A DNA stretch of 64,000 nt from Erythroxylum novogranatense (lineage: Eukaryota > Streptophyta > Magnoliopsida > Malpighiales > Erythroxylaceae). A program made the translations under genes and the position numbers. Positions 1 to 9,596 of the stretch are shown here, one piece after another. The stretch spans positions 30,087,005 through 30,151,004 of the forward strand of contig CM057224.1 of NCBI GenBank assembly GCA_029891385.1, in the 5' to 3' direction. The notes beneath the pieces were generated by a model. The model had not been told where the DNA came from. It saw only the letters and a program-made list of their open reading frames with translations, and made no database searches. Within the stretch, counting starts at the first letter, position 1. Every line of letters begins with the position of its first letter.

Positions 1-2
1 AT

Positions 3-188
3 TTTATTAGGTTACATATGAGTGTTGATCCAGCAGAGCTTAGTCCTTTTGAAGATGATGATATGCCAATTGCGGAACATACACCGTTACCAGAATTTAT
101 TGATCGTGTTGAGACAAGCAATGAATGGAGTCAATGGAGAGAGGATTTAGCTAACAACATGTTTGATGACTGGAGAATAAACCATTAA
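3..188 (+). CDS. HARBI1-like transposase, C-terminal fragment
   Basis: The frame is open from the window edge to TAA at 186-188 and gives about 61 residues. It begins FIRLH and ends with an EWSQWREDLANNMFDDW block. Acidic tails of this kind, closed by a W-R-x-x-(I/L)-A-x-x-M-F-x-x-W block, are typical of the C-terminus of plant PIF/Harbinger DDE transposases (putative nuclease HARBI1 family). The catalytic DDE residues lie upstream of the window and cannot be checked. Family assignment rests on the tail motif and on the MYB/SANT-like ORF that follows 190 bp downstream. Confidence 0.7.
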   Translation, partial: FIRLHMSVDPAELSPFEDDDMPIAEHTPLPEFIDRVETSNEWSQWREDLANNMFDDWRINH

Positions 189-374
189 ATTGTTTACTAG
201 TATATTTGGTTGGCGTTCATTGTAACTGAATTGAGGCATTGCTTAAATTTTTCTTCATATTGTTGACTCTCATTGTATTGAATTACATGTTTCATTTAAG
301 TTAATGTTGTCTTCTTTCATTTCATGCACATTTCAAATTACATGTTAATTATTCATTGATGGAAATGATTTGGA

Positions 375-1377
375 ATGGTTTGGGGTATGACATTGCATGG
401 TTTAGGTGCAATGTCACGGGTTTGGACAGATGATGAAACAGATGCATTTGTTACCTTCTTGGAGGAGGCGGTGGTTGCTGGACAGAGAACCGATAATGGG
501 CAATTTAAGCCTGGGACTTTCCAACTTCTTGTTAGACTGATGGTTGAGAAGTTTCCTGGGTGTGGCATTGAGAAGTGGCATGTACAAAATAAACTCAAGA
601 GGTTGAAGGAAAAATATCAGACAACCTATGACATGCTGAACTACAGTGGGTTTGGGTGGAATGAAAGCAAACAATGCGTCGAGGTTAACAACAAGCAAGT
701 GTTGGAGGAATGGATGAGGGTAAGTTGTTAATACACGCATCATGATAATAGTTATTGTTTATCATGCTAACGACAGGGTGCATTTGGTTTACAGAAGCAC
801 CCTAATAAGTTCTATACTCCTGGGAAGCCGTTTCCAATGTACCCAAGACTTGAGTTTATCTTTGGGAAAGACAGAGCCACAGGGGTCGTTGCTCAAGACA
901 CGACCGATGTTGCTGCTCAGTTTGAAGCTGATAAAATGGAAGCTGATACAACAGTAGCTTCACCTGTTCATGCTTCCCCATTGACTGAACCAGGTATAGC
1001 AGACACTCCTGCGAAGCGCAACCGTCCATGATGTTGGTTACGCCGCCTCTTCTTCCAACACTGACGCAAACCGACCAACTAAAGCGAAAAGGAAGATGAG
1101 GGACAGTGAAGTGTTAGAAACCATTGCTGACACACTTGCCCGTGCAATGGAATGCAGTGTTAGGAGTGCACAAATCGTTGCAGATGCTATGGATAAGCGG
1201 GGACAGAAAATTCCCCAGCTAGTTGACGAGATTGGGAGTTTGGGTTTCTCCACCGAAGACGTTGTTACGATTACAATGATCTTCTCGCAGAATCCTCATG
1301 CTGGGAATCTTTTTTGGGGTTTAAATGCAGAACAAAAGCAGGTTTATGTGCAGAGGCTCTTACGTCAAGATGTCTGA
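375..1377 (+). pseudogene. PIF/Harbinger ORF1, MYB/SANT-like DNA-binding protein, frameshifted
   Basis: The likely coding parts are 375-719 (other ATGs at 387 and 411) and 777-1377, joined by a 57-bp GT-AG intron (720-776) that keeps the frame. The first exon carries a MYB/SANT-like domain: the WTDDETDAFVTFLEEAV helix, then a W-H-V-Q-N-K-L-K-R-L-K-E-K-Y segment. The second exon has the (H)PNKFYTPGKPFP and IFGKDRATG blocks usual in this family. Near 1027 the frame shifts by one base. The continuation (1030-1377) is a helical C-terminal region starting MRDSEVLETIADTLARAM. In Harbinger elements this protein binds the transposon ends and helps import the transposase into the nucleus. The shift suggests this copy no longer makes a full protein, unless it is a sequencing error. 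Confidence 0.65.
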
Positions 1378-1627
1378 TTTTATGTTAAGTTCTTCAATGT
1401 GTCTGTTAATCTCAACTATTATATGGTCATGTATGATGATAACTATGCGTGTAACTTAACTTATTTGTGGTCCTGCCAAGTGATGTTAACTGATGTGATA
1501 TACTTTTGACTGTGTTTGTCTACATGTTTATCAATGATGAATGGTTGTTTTTATTAAATATTTAATTTATTTAATTTCTGCACGTTTATAAATGATTAGA
1601 GTATGATTCATTTACAGGTACATCACT

Positions 1628-1993
1628 ATGGGCAGATACAACTTCTATGTGGTATTCGTTGGACGTCAAGTCGAAATTTTCACAAATTGGGATGAAGTGA
1701 AATTAGTAACTGAGGGTTATCCTAATGCTAAATTCAAGGGGTTTAGGACATTAGTTGAGACAGAAAATGCTTTTGTCATGGATCAAAATAGGCGCAGTCG
1801 TTCAAATGAAGACATTGTTCTTATCGCCAATGACCTCTCATCAATCCCGCATTAATTTCCACTACCAACAACTGAAGAACCAAATGAAGTTGCTACTTTA
1901 AAGCAACAAATGGCTATGAATCAAGCTTTTTTACTAATTGCCATTGGAGTAATTTTTGGATTTATTATCTACAACCTTCTTAACAAATTTTAA
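1628..1993 (+). pseudogene. Viroplasmin/RNase H1-N-like domain protein with C-terminal membrane anchor, one nonsense codon
   Basis: From ATG 1628 the frame encodes FYVVFVGRQVEIFTNWDEVK, a G-Y-P-x-A-x-F-K-G-F motif and a terminal E-x-A-F. This is the signature of the small RNase H1 N-terminal/caulimovirus viroplasmin-like fold, which binds RNA:DNA hybrids. TAA at 1853-1855 interrupts the frame, but the same frame stays open for 45 more codons to TAA 1991-1993. That part gives a proline-rich linker, a short helix (ATLKQQMAMNQ) and a hydrophobic segment (FLLIAIGVIFGFIIYNLL), consistent with a single tail-anchored helix. CAA to TAA would explain the stop. A good acceptor (TTTACAG at 1612-1618) just before the ATG suggests an upstream leader exon. 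The same-strand position behind ORF1 suggests it belongs to the transposon; this is inference. Confidence 0.55.
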
Positions 1994-2146
1994 GACTTGA
2001 ATGTAATTAATGTTTATGAATGCTTAGATGTTTAATTAAATTATTATGTATTAGGATTTCTTGGTTGTCAGAGTTATTTGAACATATTATGTAATCAATT
2101 ATATGAATGCTTAGATATTTTATTAAATTATTTTGCACTAAATAAT

Positions 2147-2190
<44 letters not shown>

Positions 2191-2198
2191 CAACAACA
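2147..2198. repeat. (AAT)n followed by (AAC)n microsatellite
   Basis: About 40 bases of perfect AAT repeat pass directly into four AAC units. The flanking DNA to about 2640 is also rich in ATA/AAT triplets. Confidence 0.9.
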
Positions 2199-3040
2199 TA
2201 ATTAATTTTATTTCAGGTTATCTTATAATAATAATACTAAGCAAAATAATAACAATAAACTAATAATAATAATCATAAAATTATTACCATACCAATGATA
2301 ATGATGATGACATAATTTTACTTAATATTCATATTCATATTAAATTTACTTGTTTTGTGATTACGAAATTATAATAATAACATAATTAATATTATTAGAG
2401 TTGCAAATAAACTTCAAATAAATATTTTTACACTTATAAAATAACCAATGAATTATAATAACAACAATTACAAAATTAATATTAAGCTGTATCAATAATA
2501 ATTGTTATAACAAAATTATAATTAATAAGATAATTAATGTTATTATAGTTGCAAATACACTTCATATAAATATTGAACCAATTATGAAATAACTAATGAA
2601 TTACATCTTTCCAATACATTATACTATAGGGACATTTTTGTCATTAAATACTATTTTTTGTTTTATCCACTGCAATCAAATATATTTCTATCCTCAGGAT
2701 GAAGACAGTTTTCTCTATTCTTTACACCACAACCAAACATGTGGGTGATGGATATTCCTTTGTACTATGCATCTGGTTAACTATGTATCTATACTTCTCG
2801 TTTCCCACCGTTGAATATAATTATAGGGTACTTAAGAATGACTCTGGGCCACAGAAGGTAGAGCCGTAGAGGTTCCAACATCCTTTTAAAGAAGAACAAA
2901 ACGCTATGCGACACCTCGTTCGCTGTCGCGTCTTTAGGTCCGACATTTGCTCTCTCCTCTTCGCGCGGAGCAAGCTGCTTCTACCAACGCATTGTGAAGT
3001 CAAGACACCACGCTTTGGGATCTGCGCCACCAATCTGAGG
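2199..3040. other. AT-rich intergenic DNA and HOL promoter/5' region
   Basis: 2199-2640 is AT-rich with no credible coding frame. From about 2820 base composition rises. An ATG at 2906 is in frame with the methyltransferase start at 3041 with no stop between, so 2906-3040 is either 5' UTR or an N-terminal extension of 45 residues. Confidence 0.5.
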
Positions 3041-5447
3041 ATGGAGAAGAATAATAGTGATGAACAACATCAGCAAAGTGTAGAACAGACTACGACCATC
3101 AAATTCAAGCCTGAAGTTAACAGAGTGCAGGGCATTTTAGACAGTGACCCTTCTGGTAATTCTTATCCCTTTTCGAAAATCCATTTCTGGGTTTCCCTTT
3201 TCCTGTATGGATTTCAGTAAAGTTGCTGGCTTTCATAGTGAGTAGTTGAAAAGTTAGTCCTTTTAGCGGTGAGTACAGAAGTTTAATCGGAATGTTCTAG
3301 ATTATCTACCATGCTCTCATATGTCTCCCTGGGATCCTGTGTTTACCATTCATCTTTCTCGCACACTACTTGTCGTTAATTTTATCAGTTGGCTGGGAGA
3401 AGTGTTGGGAAGAGGGGCTGACGCCGTGGGATTTAGGACAACCGACACCAATTCTTATACAACTCCATGAAACAGGATCCCTCCCTAAGGGAAGAGCATT
3501 AGTGCCAGGCTGTGGAAGTGTAAGTTTGAGATGCTATATATCATTAGTTTTGAGAAGTTTATAGATTTTTGGTGACAAATATATCCACCTTTCAGCGCAA
3601 ATTAAGAATTTTGCACATGTATTCTCTCCACTATTTTGATTTGTTTCTCTTATTTCACATCTATTGAGTTTCATTCATTTATTATGGTCTATGCCAATTT
3701 ATCCATACAATAATGACTTCTAATATTTTCATATATAGTGAAAGTAACATACATATCTCTGTCAAAAGATTGGTTTAAATCATCAAAAGAAAAGGGTGGA
3801 AATTTCTTGACGAGCATGAAAATTGATATGTACGGACTATTATTGTTATTTGTTCATGATGATATTGCTTTGTGTTCAATCATCTTATTTGGACTGTTGA
3901 CATCAGAACCCAAAAATGATTGAAACATATTGTGCAAAAAGAGTCTAATTCTTCCTAATTCTGTATCGTTGACACACTGAAAATTAGCAGGGTTATGATG
4001 TCGTAGCAATTGCATGTCCTGATCGCTATGTTGTTGGATTAGACATCTCAGAAAAGGCCATTAAGAAAGCAGAACAGGTACTATAACTGAAATATTGATT
4101 CTTCTTTGATATATTTTGAGCTGAAATGACCTAATGGGGAAGGTGGCTATTAACCTTAATCGTTTCTTCTGCAATGTGCATAGAAAGGCACCTTACCTGT
4201 GTAATACAACAAGAATATCAAATGCACATTCCTGTAATGGAAATTGAACTGTGCAATGCATCCTGTTTAATGTTGGCTTTGTCAATCAATCTAAATGTGT
4301 GGAAAATTGGTTAAATACACATTAATTTCTAGCTAAGTAAATGCCTTATATTTGTGAGATTTTATTACGGGGACCTGGGTGGATTTTTATTTTATGACAT
4401 GGCTCCTATTAATCGTGAAAAGATAAGTATAATCCAAATGGCATCTGCAATGTAGGAGGAACCATAAATATTCATTTTTTCTCCTAGCTTACATTTACTT
4501 GGATATGTGTCGCCATTGCAATGTAAATCCTTTCTAGACTCTTATGGAATATGTGTAATTATGTCTGAATTGTTTCAATTTGAATTCCAAGGCAGTTGTC
4601 TTCATTGCTACCAAATGCAAATTACTTTACCTTCATTAGAGAAGACTTCTTCAGTTGGCGCCCACCAAAGTTGTTTGATCTCATTTTTGATTACACGTGA
4701 GTAAAACTAGAGAACAAGCTTCTTCAATTGGCAGAATGAGCTTGGAGTAGTAATAGATCATTGTTGTGCATGTAGGTTCTTTTGTGCCATTGAACCACAG
4801 ATGAGATCAGATTGGGCACGACAAGTTCGAGATCTGTTAAAACCTGATGGGGAACTTATAACTTTGATATTTCCAGTAACTAGATTTTACCTTTTGCATT
4901 TTTCGTTATTTCTTGACCTTTATGGAATTTATTTTAAATGATTTTTTTGATGCAGTTCTTACCTAACTATGCATGTGCTCATACCTAATATAGCCATTGT
5001 GAATATAAATTTATTCCCAGATCAGCGATCATGTTGGTGGACCGCCTTACAAAGTCTCGGTCGCAAAGTTAGTTCTTACCTGCAGTTTCTTTCCGTATTG
5101 TGTTTAATGCCTTATGAGCTCCAATAGATACCATTGCTAGAAGTGCTGTTATGGGGAATGATCTTCTTATCTTGTGAATTTGATTTGGTGTCGCTGTACT
5201 TGTCTTTCAGTTATGAAGAGGTTTTGCACCCCATGGGGTTTAAAGCAGTGTCTATTGCTAATAATGAACTGGCAGTTGGTGCTCGCAAGGTATGGCCAGA
5301 TGGTTTTCCGATTTGACTGAATTTGCGACTTTCTGCTTTACTGGATCACACAGCTGTCTATAGTGTACGACTAACAGCTTTCGTAAACAACAGGGAAGAG
5401 AGAAGCTTGGAAGGTGGAAGAGGTTTCAAAGCCAATCCTCATTATGA
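3041..5447 (+). CDS. HOL: HOL-type thiol/halide (thiocyanate) S-adenosylmethionine methyltransferase
   Basis: Eight exons: 3041-3155, 3389-3519, 3991-4077, 4596-4696, 4776-4875, 5021-5067, 5211-5289, 5394-5447. Together they make 714 nt (237 residues plus stop), all joined by GT-AG with matching phases. The protein follows plant HARMLESS TO OZONE LAYER/thiol methyltransferases: [20 protein letters not shown] near residue 40, SAM motif [70 protein letters not shown], and a C-terminal [11 protein letters not shown]. The family methylates thiocyanate, hydrogen sulfide and halides, releasing methyl thiocyanate, methanethiol or methyl halides, and acts in glucosinolate/sulfur detoxification. No key motif is missing. 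An alternative in-frame ATG at 2906 adds 45 basic residues that could be an organelle transit peptide. Which family branch it belongs to is not settled. Confidence 0.9.
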
Positions 5448-6302
5448 TAATAACCATTTTGTTCAAGGGAAAACTCAAAAAAATTTCTTAGTGCATGATT
5501 TATTGATAATGTGTATAAGAGTACAATTCTATTCATATCAATTGACTAAACAAGTTCAAAAGGTGTTTCTTGCCTGTTGCTGTTGGTGATGATGGTATTT
5601 TATGGATGTTTATGTTTCAAGCCTTATATTTATATTCAACATAAGCTGCACTTGTTGTTAGTAAGCTTTGACTGAAATTGGAACAGATTACAAGGACTGG
5701 CGTACTAGATCAACATGTGTTTATGGAAGCCAAAATCTGGCCTTCAATAGATTTCAAAGATCACATATTTTTAATCCATCAATTAGATTCTGCAACAAGA
5801 AGGCTATCTAGATCAATCAAATACAGCTCAAGTATGATGTTTCAAAACTCCTTCAATAAAAAAAAAAATGAAAATGTTAGAGGTACAATTTTAATATCTC
5901 GATTTAATTTATTTTCTTTTTATTTTAAATCTTCCAATTTAATTCTTAAAATTTTAATTATGATAAGTTAAAACATTTGTTAATGTCATTAATTAAAAGA
6001 TTATATGTTATCAATTAAGTCTGAATTAGACAAAATTAAAAATAATCAATGACCGGTAAAATTATTCTTTTGTGACTATAAGATTACAGTTTTAAATTAT
6101 AATTTTTTTGTAAAAATATACAGGAAAAGTTGTAAATATTATAACCCTCAACGAGAGTCTTGTTTACTATGCACGTTGACTATTAATTAGCAAAGTTTAG
6201 AAAAGAATTATATAATTTAAGAATTAAATGACTACAACAAGAAACAATTTAAAATTGAAGTGAAAGTATATACATGTATGTCAATGGTTCAAAATTGAAC
6301 TG

Positions 6303-6354
<52 letters not shown>

Positions 6355-6719
6355 CGTATGTATGTATCAATGGTTTGATGACTCACCTTATAGTTATAGC
6401 AAACAACGCTAACACCACCACCCTAACAAGTGGGCTATTCTTTTAAGACATGAAAAGGGCCGACGCCCATCACCTTCAACATCTCATTATTCTCAAAAGG
6501 AAACAGACAAACTTCACTTTTTTAATTTTATATTTTAGTTCTTAATTAGGGTTTTGTGAATTACGACATTTGGTGCGCTTAAGCGTATAAGAACAACAGC
6601 AACAAGCCAAATACATACAACAGAAGCTTCAGGTGCCCTCTGTTCACTCTCTTGGACTCTATATACGTACCTACTAGCTTTATATACTTAATATACATAT
6701 AATGCGTAAGGGTTAGGTG
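5448..6719. other. Intergenic region between HOL-like and RER-like genes
   Basis: Holds the 3' UTR of the methyltransferase (no single convincing poly(A) site chosen), AT-rich sequence, the TA dinucleotide run at 6306-6347, and the promoter region of the next gene. TATA-like stretches lie around 6660-6705 (CTATATAC, TTATATAC). No coding frame with recognisable similarity was seen. Confidence 0.6.
6306..6362. repeat. (TA)n microsatellite followed by GTAT/GTAC repeats
   Basis: About 20 TA units run from 6306 to 6347, then TGTATGTACGTATGTATG to about 6365. Confidence 0.9.
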
Positions 6720-7679
6720 GCTGATCCCGATCGACTGCCGTCTTCGTATCTCGGTTCTCTTTTCTTCCTGGTCTTCATTAGTCTTCTGTTGGAAGCTCGG
6801 TTTGATTAACTCTATTCGGTATCATTGTTCTGTTTTCTCTCTTTTTCTGACGAATCTGAACACTGAAAAGGCTTGCTCCACCCTTAGGTACTTATCTTGG
6901 TGTTTTTAGTTTGAAGATTAGATTGTAAGTGAAAATGTTATCTTTAGGGTTTCTTCATTGTGTTTGTTTCCAGCCGCTTGCCTGGAGACGTCCTTTGCTT
7001 CTTCTGAAACCAACTCTTTTTGTCCAGAAATGAATGTTTTAAACATCGATCATTTCCTGTCGTGGTTATGCCTGGAAATGCTGAAGGCTTTAGTTTCTGT
7101 TTTGTTATGTGACTATTTGCAATGTTAGTTTCAGTGGTTATATGTGCAAATTGTGCTTTATTTTCTAAATTCACATGGCATGTACTAAGCGACTACTGGC
7201 TATCCACTTTGCTCTTAATGCTGGAAATTAACCATGTTCCTGGCTTGTGACAGGAGTGAGCCAACCTGTTTTGTTTCTATGCAAATATAATTATATTGGT
7301 TAACTATGAAAATAATCGCTTTTGTCGAGTAAGTGCTCGAGTGAGAATCATAATAGAGATTGAATGCATGTCAGCACCTGAAAATTTGCTGCCTCAAGCA
7401 GGGCACGCGGGTTCTTTCTCTTATTTATTGTCTAGTAATGGAAGGAACTATAATAGGAGATATACCTTGTGTATCCGGCATATACATCGGATGCTTCATT
7501 TAGGACTGCCTTTTTGGTAGCCTTAATCTAAAATAAAACACAATTTTTGCTACTCCTTTCACTCGTCTGCAACTTATTAAAAAATATCAATGGTTTATTA
7601 ACTGATAAGGACACATTGAATCCTAACTTCTTCCTTACTGGTTTTATATCTGCAGTAAGTTTTCAATTGGTTGGGAAAA
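6720..7679 (+). other. Probable 5' UTR with leader intron of the RER-like gene
   Basis: A pyrimidine-rich leader-like stretch (about 6720-6887) ends at a donor candidate, CCCTTAG|GTACTTATC near 6888. A strong acceptor, TATATCTGCAG, ends at 7655, 24 bp before the ATG at 7680. The stretch between lacks a credible frame. This is inferred from splice signals only; a transcript would be needed to confirm it. Confidence 0.4.
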
Positions 7680-8768
7680 ATGGCAGCTACGGCTGGTCAA
7701 TTTCGTTGTTTTTCTATGGAAAAGCAGTGCCTGAACTCCATTGAGAAAAGGAATCCTCGTATAAACAATCCTAACTGCCCTGCTGTCCCTTTTTCATCTT
7801 CCAGTCGTCAAAAGTATCCTCTCCATCTGCAGCACCCAAAACTTTCTAAACCTGAGCTTTGCAATGCTGGAGGTAATGGTAGCAATGGTGCTGGTCAAGG
7901 AGGTGGCTTTGGTGGTGGGGATGGTGGAGGTTGGGCTGGTGACTCAAGTTTCAACAATTCATCGTCCTCGTCTTCATGGCAAGGTTTGGGGATTTTAGGG
8001 CTCTTCTTGAATGGATGGAGGTCCAGGGTAGCTGCAGACCCACAGTTCCCTTTTAAAGTTCTAATGGAGGAACTAGTTGGAGTCTCTGCTTGTGTTCTCG
8101 GTGACATGGCTTCACGACCTAATTTTGGACTTAATGAACTTGATTTTGTGTTCTCAACCTTAGTTGTTGGTTCCATTTTGAATTTTACTCTCATGTATCT
8201 CTTGGCACCAACTGCATGTGCTTCTGGCGCTGGTATCCCTGCCCTCTTTGCCAGTTGTCCAAAGAGCCATATGTTTGAACCTGGTGCATATAGTGTCCTG
8301 AACCGATTTGGAACTCTGGTGTATAAAGGAACAATTTTTGCTGCTGTTGGTTTTGCTGCGGGGCTTGTGGGTACTGCAATCTCCAATGGGTTGATCAATA
8401 TGAGGAAGAAGATGGATCCAAGTTTTGAGACTCCAAACAAAGCTCCTCCTACTCTTTTAAATGCAGTAACTTGGGCCATTCACATGGGTGTTAGCAGCAA
8501 CTTAAGGTATCAGAGTCTGAATGGAATCGAGTATGTGTTGGCCAAGGGGCTTCCGCCACTGGCATTTAAGACATCAGTCGTTGCGCTTAGATGTGTGAAT
8601 AATCTTCTTGGTGGTATGTCCTTTGTCATATTAGCAAGGTTAACAGGATCACAGAGTGTTGAAGAACCCAAAACAACTGCTGTTGATGTCGGCTCACCTT
8701 CTGCAGTGAAGGAGAAATTGCTTGATGGGGAAAAGGACTTGCAGACTGATGAGTCCATTTCCAAGTGA
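7680..8768 (+). CDS. RER3: Protein RETICULATA-RELATED 3-like, chloroplast membrane protein
   Basis: A single uninterrupted coding exon of 362 residues; ATG 7680 is the first ATG in the frame. Order: a Ser/Arg-rich N-terminus typical of a chloroplast transit peptide (about 1-60), a glycine-rich stretch (about 62-85), a Ser-rich linker, then the conserved RETICULATA-like (DUF3411) domain from about 105. Landmarks are GWRSRVAADPQFPFKVLMEE, GDMASRPNFGLNELDFVFST, SILNFTLMYLLAP, NRFGTLVYKG, GLVGTAISNGL, KMDPSFETPNKAPPT, HMGVSSNLRYQ and LARLTGSQSVEE. Several hydrophobic segments fit an integral envelope or thylakoid membrane protein. RETICULATA family members affect leaf mesophyll development, vein-interveinal greening and plastid amino-acid metabolism; the biochemical activity is unknown. 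The motif set is closest to the RER3/RER4 subgroup as I remember it. Confidence 0.92.
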   Translation: MAATAGQFRCFSMEKQCLNSIEKRNPRINNPNCPAVPFSSSSRQKYPLHLQHPKLSKPELCNAGGNGSNGAGQGGGFGGGDGGGWAGDSSFNNSSSSSSWQGLGILGLFLNGWRSRVAADPQFPFKVLMEELVGVSACVLGDMASRPNFGLNELDFVFSTLVVGSILNFTLMYLLAPTACASGAGIPALFASCPKSHMFEPGAYSVLNRFGTLVYKGTIFAAVGFAAGLVGTAISNGLINMRKKMDPSFETPNKAPPTLLNAVTWAIHMGVSSNLRYQSLNGIEYVLAKGLPPLAFKTSVVALRCVNNLLGGMSFVILARLTGSQSVEEPKTTAVDVGSPSAVKEKLLDGEKDLQTDESISK

Positions 8769-9252
8769 ACAGCAAGTTTCTTTTCTTTTAATATATTCAA
8801 TAAGATCCAAGATGAGTCTGTCTAGGATTGTAGGTTTTCTTGGGGATTTTAACATATTGAGGCAGCCATACTCGATGAATGTATAATACGCACCTGACAA
8901 AGGAACCATATGTTTCTTTTTAATGCCCAGGTTTTGACAGCTGTTTTATTTTACCCTCATCGGGCAGCCAACCTTGGTCATTGCATCGGTGTTTCTGAAA
9001 AAGTTATTATAGGGCAGTAGATATAATATGAGGGAAATGTACCTCAAATGTGCAACATAAGATCAGAATAACCATTAAATGTCAATTTGGCCAGACTGTG
9101 GGAATGATTTGTTGGAGAAAAATGTATAATTTTGATTATGTTAATTATTTATTTTTTATCGCAAGTCATTTTTAAATGCCTTCAGTTGATTGTGATATGT
9201 TGATAAGCTATATTCGATGTCCAGTGAGACCAACAATAAAAGAAGACAAACT
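8769..9252. other. 3' region of the RER-like gene and flank of a copia element
   Basis: Contains the RER 3' UTR, with an AATAAGA poly(A)-like signal near 8799. The remainder is AT-rich and has no coding frame I can support. Confidence 0.5.
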
Positions 9253-9596
9253 TGTGGAGGGCAACGAAAATTTTAGAAAAGAAGAAAAGTAATAAATACA
9301 AAAAGAGGTATCACTCAAAACTCAAAATTCAAATATATCTAAAATTATAATTCTCAAGACATTTACAAATGTAACTCACAAAATATATTCAAATATTGTA
9401 TCATTGGTATGTAAGATTCTTCGGATGATTTGGTAATCAATTTCATAAGCCTTTTATAGGCTTAATGTCTTAGCAACAAATTAATGATCTTAATTATTTT
9501 TAATACTTAAGAATATGAATGGTAAAATGTTATGCCTATTGGCAGCCAAGCGTTATGTTTAATGTCAAAATAGTGACAATGAAAAGTCACTTCACA
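9253..9596 (-). repeat. Probable copia 3' LTR
   Basis: On the minus strand it starts TGTGAAGTGAC just after a purine-rich tract (AAGGTGGATAT) and ends in ...CCACA near 9253. It carries a TATAAAAGG promoter element. No second LTR was found for comparison, so the boundaries are approximate. Confidence 0.45.

Larger units (their letters stand above)
1..1993 (+). mobile_element. PIF/Harbinger DNA transposon, right-hand part (left end outside window)
   Basis: Three coding pieces lie in a row on the same strand: the tail of a HARBI1-type transposase (3-188), a MYB/SANT-like DNA-binding ORF1 (375-1377), and a small viroplasmin-like ORF with a membrane anchor (1628-1993). A transposase plus a separate MYB/SANT-like protein is the standard two-gene make-up of plant PIF/Harbinger elements. 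The left terminus is outside the window, and I could not fix the right terminal inverted repeat because its partner is missing. The element may run on into the AT-rich DNA after 1993. ORF1 has a frameshift and the third ORF an internal stop, so this copy is decaying. Confidence 0.75.

Noticed and set aside
2078..2263. Open frame with a long Asn run
   Set aside because: It is translation of the AAT/AAC microsatellite.
3370..3388. Apparent N-terminus before GWEK in methyltransferase exon 2
   Set aside because: There is no ATG here; the open stretch starts at TTG and ends at the exon acceptor at 3388.
7895..8479. Open frame of 194 codons on the minus strand
   Set aside because: It is the antisense shadow of the RER-like coding exon. 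Its proline- and glycine-rich composition mirrors the sense glycine-rich stretch and it has no domain.
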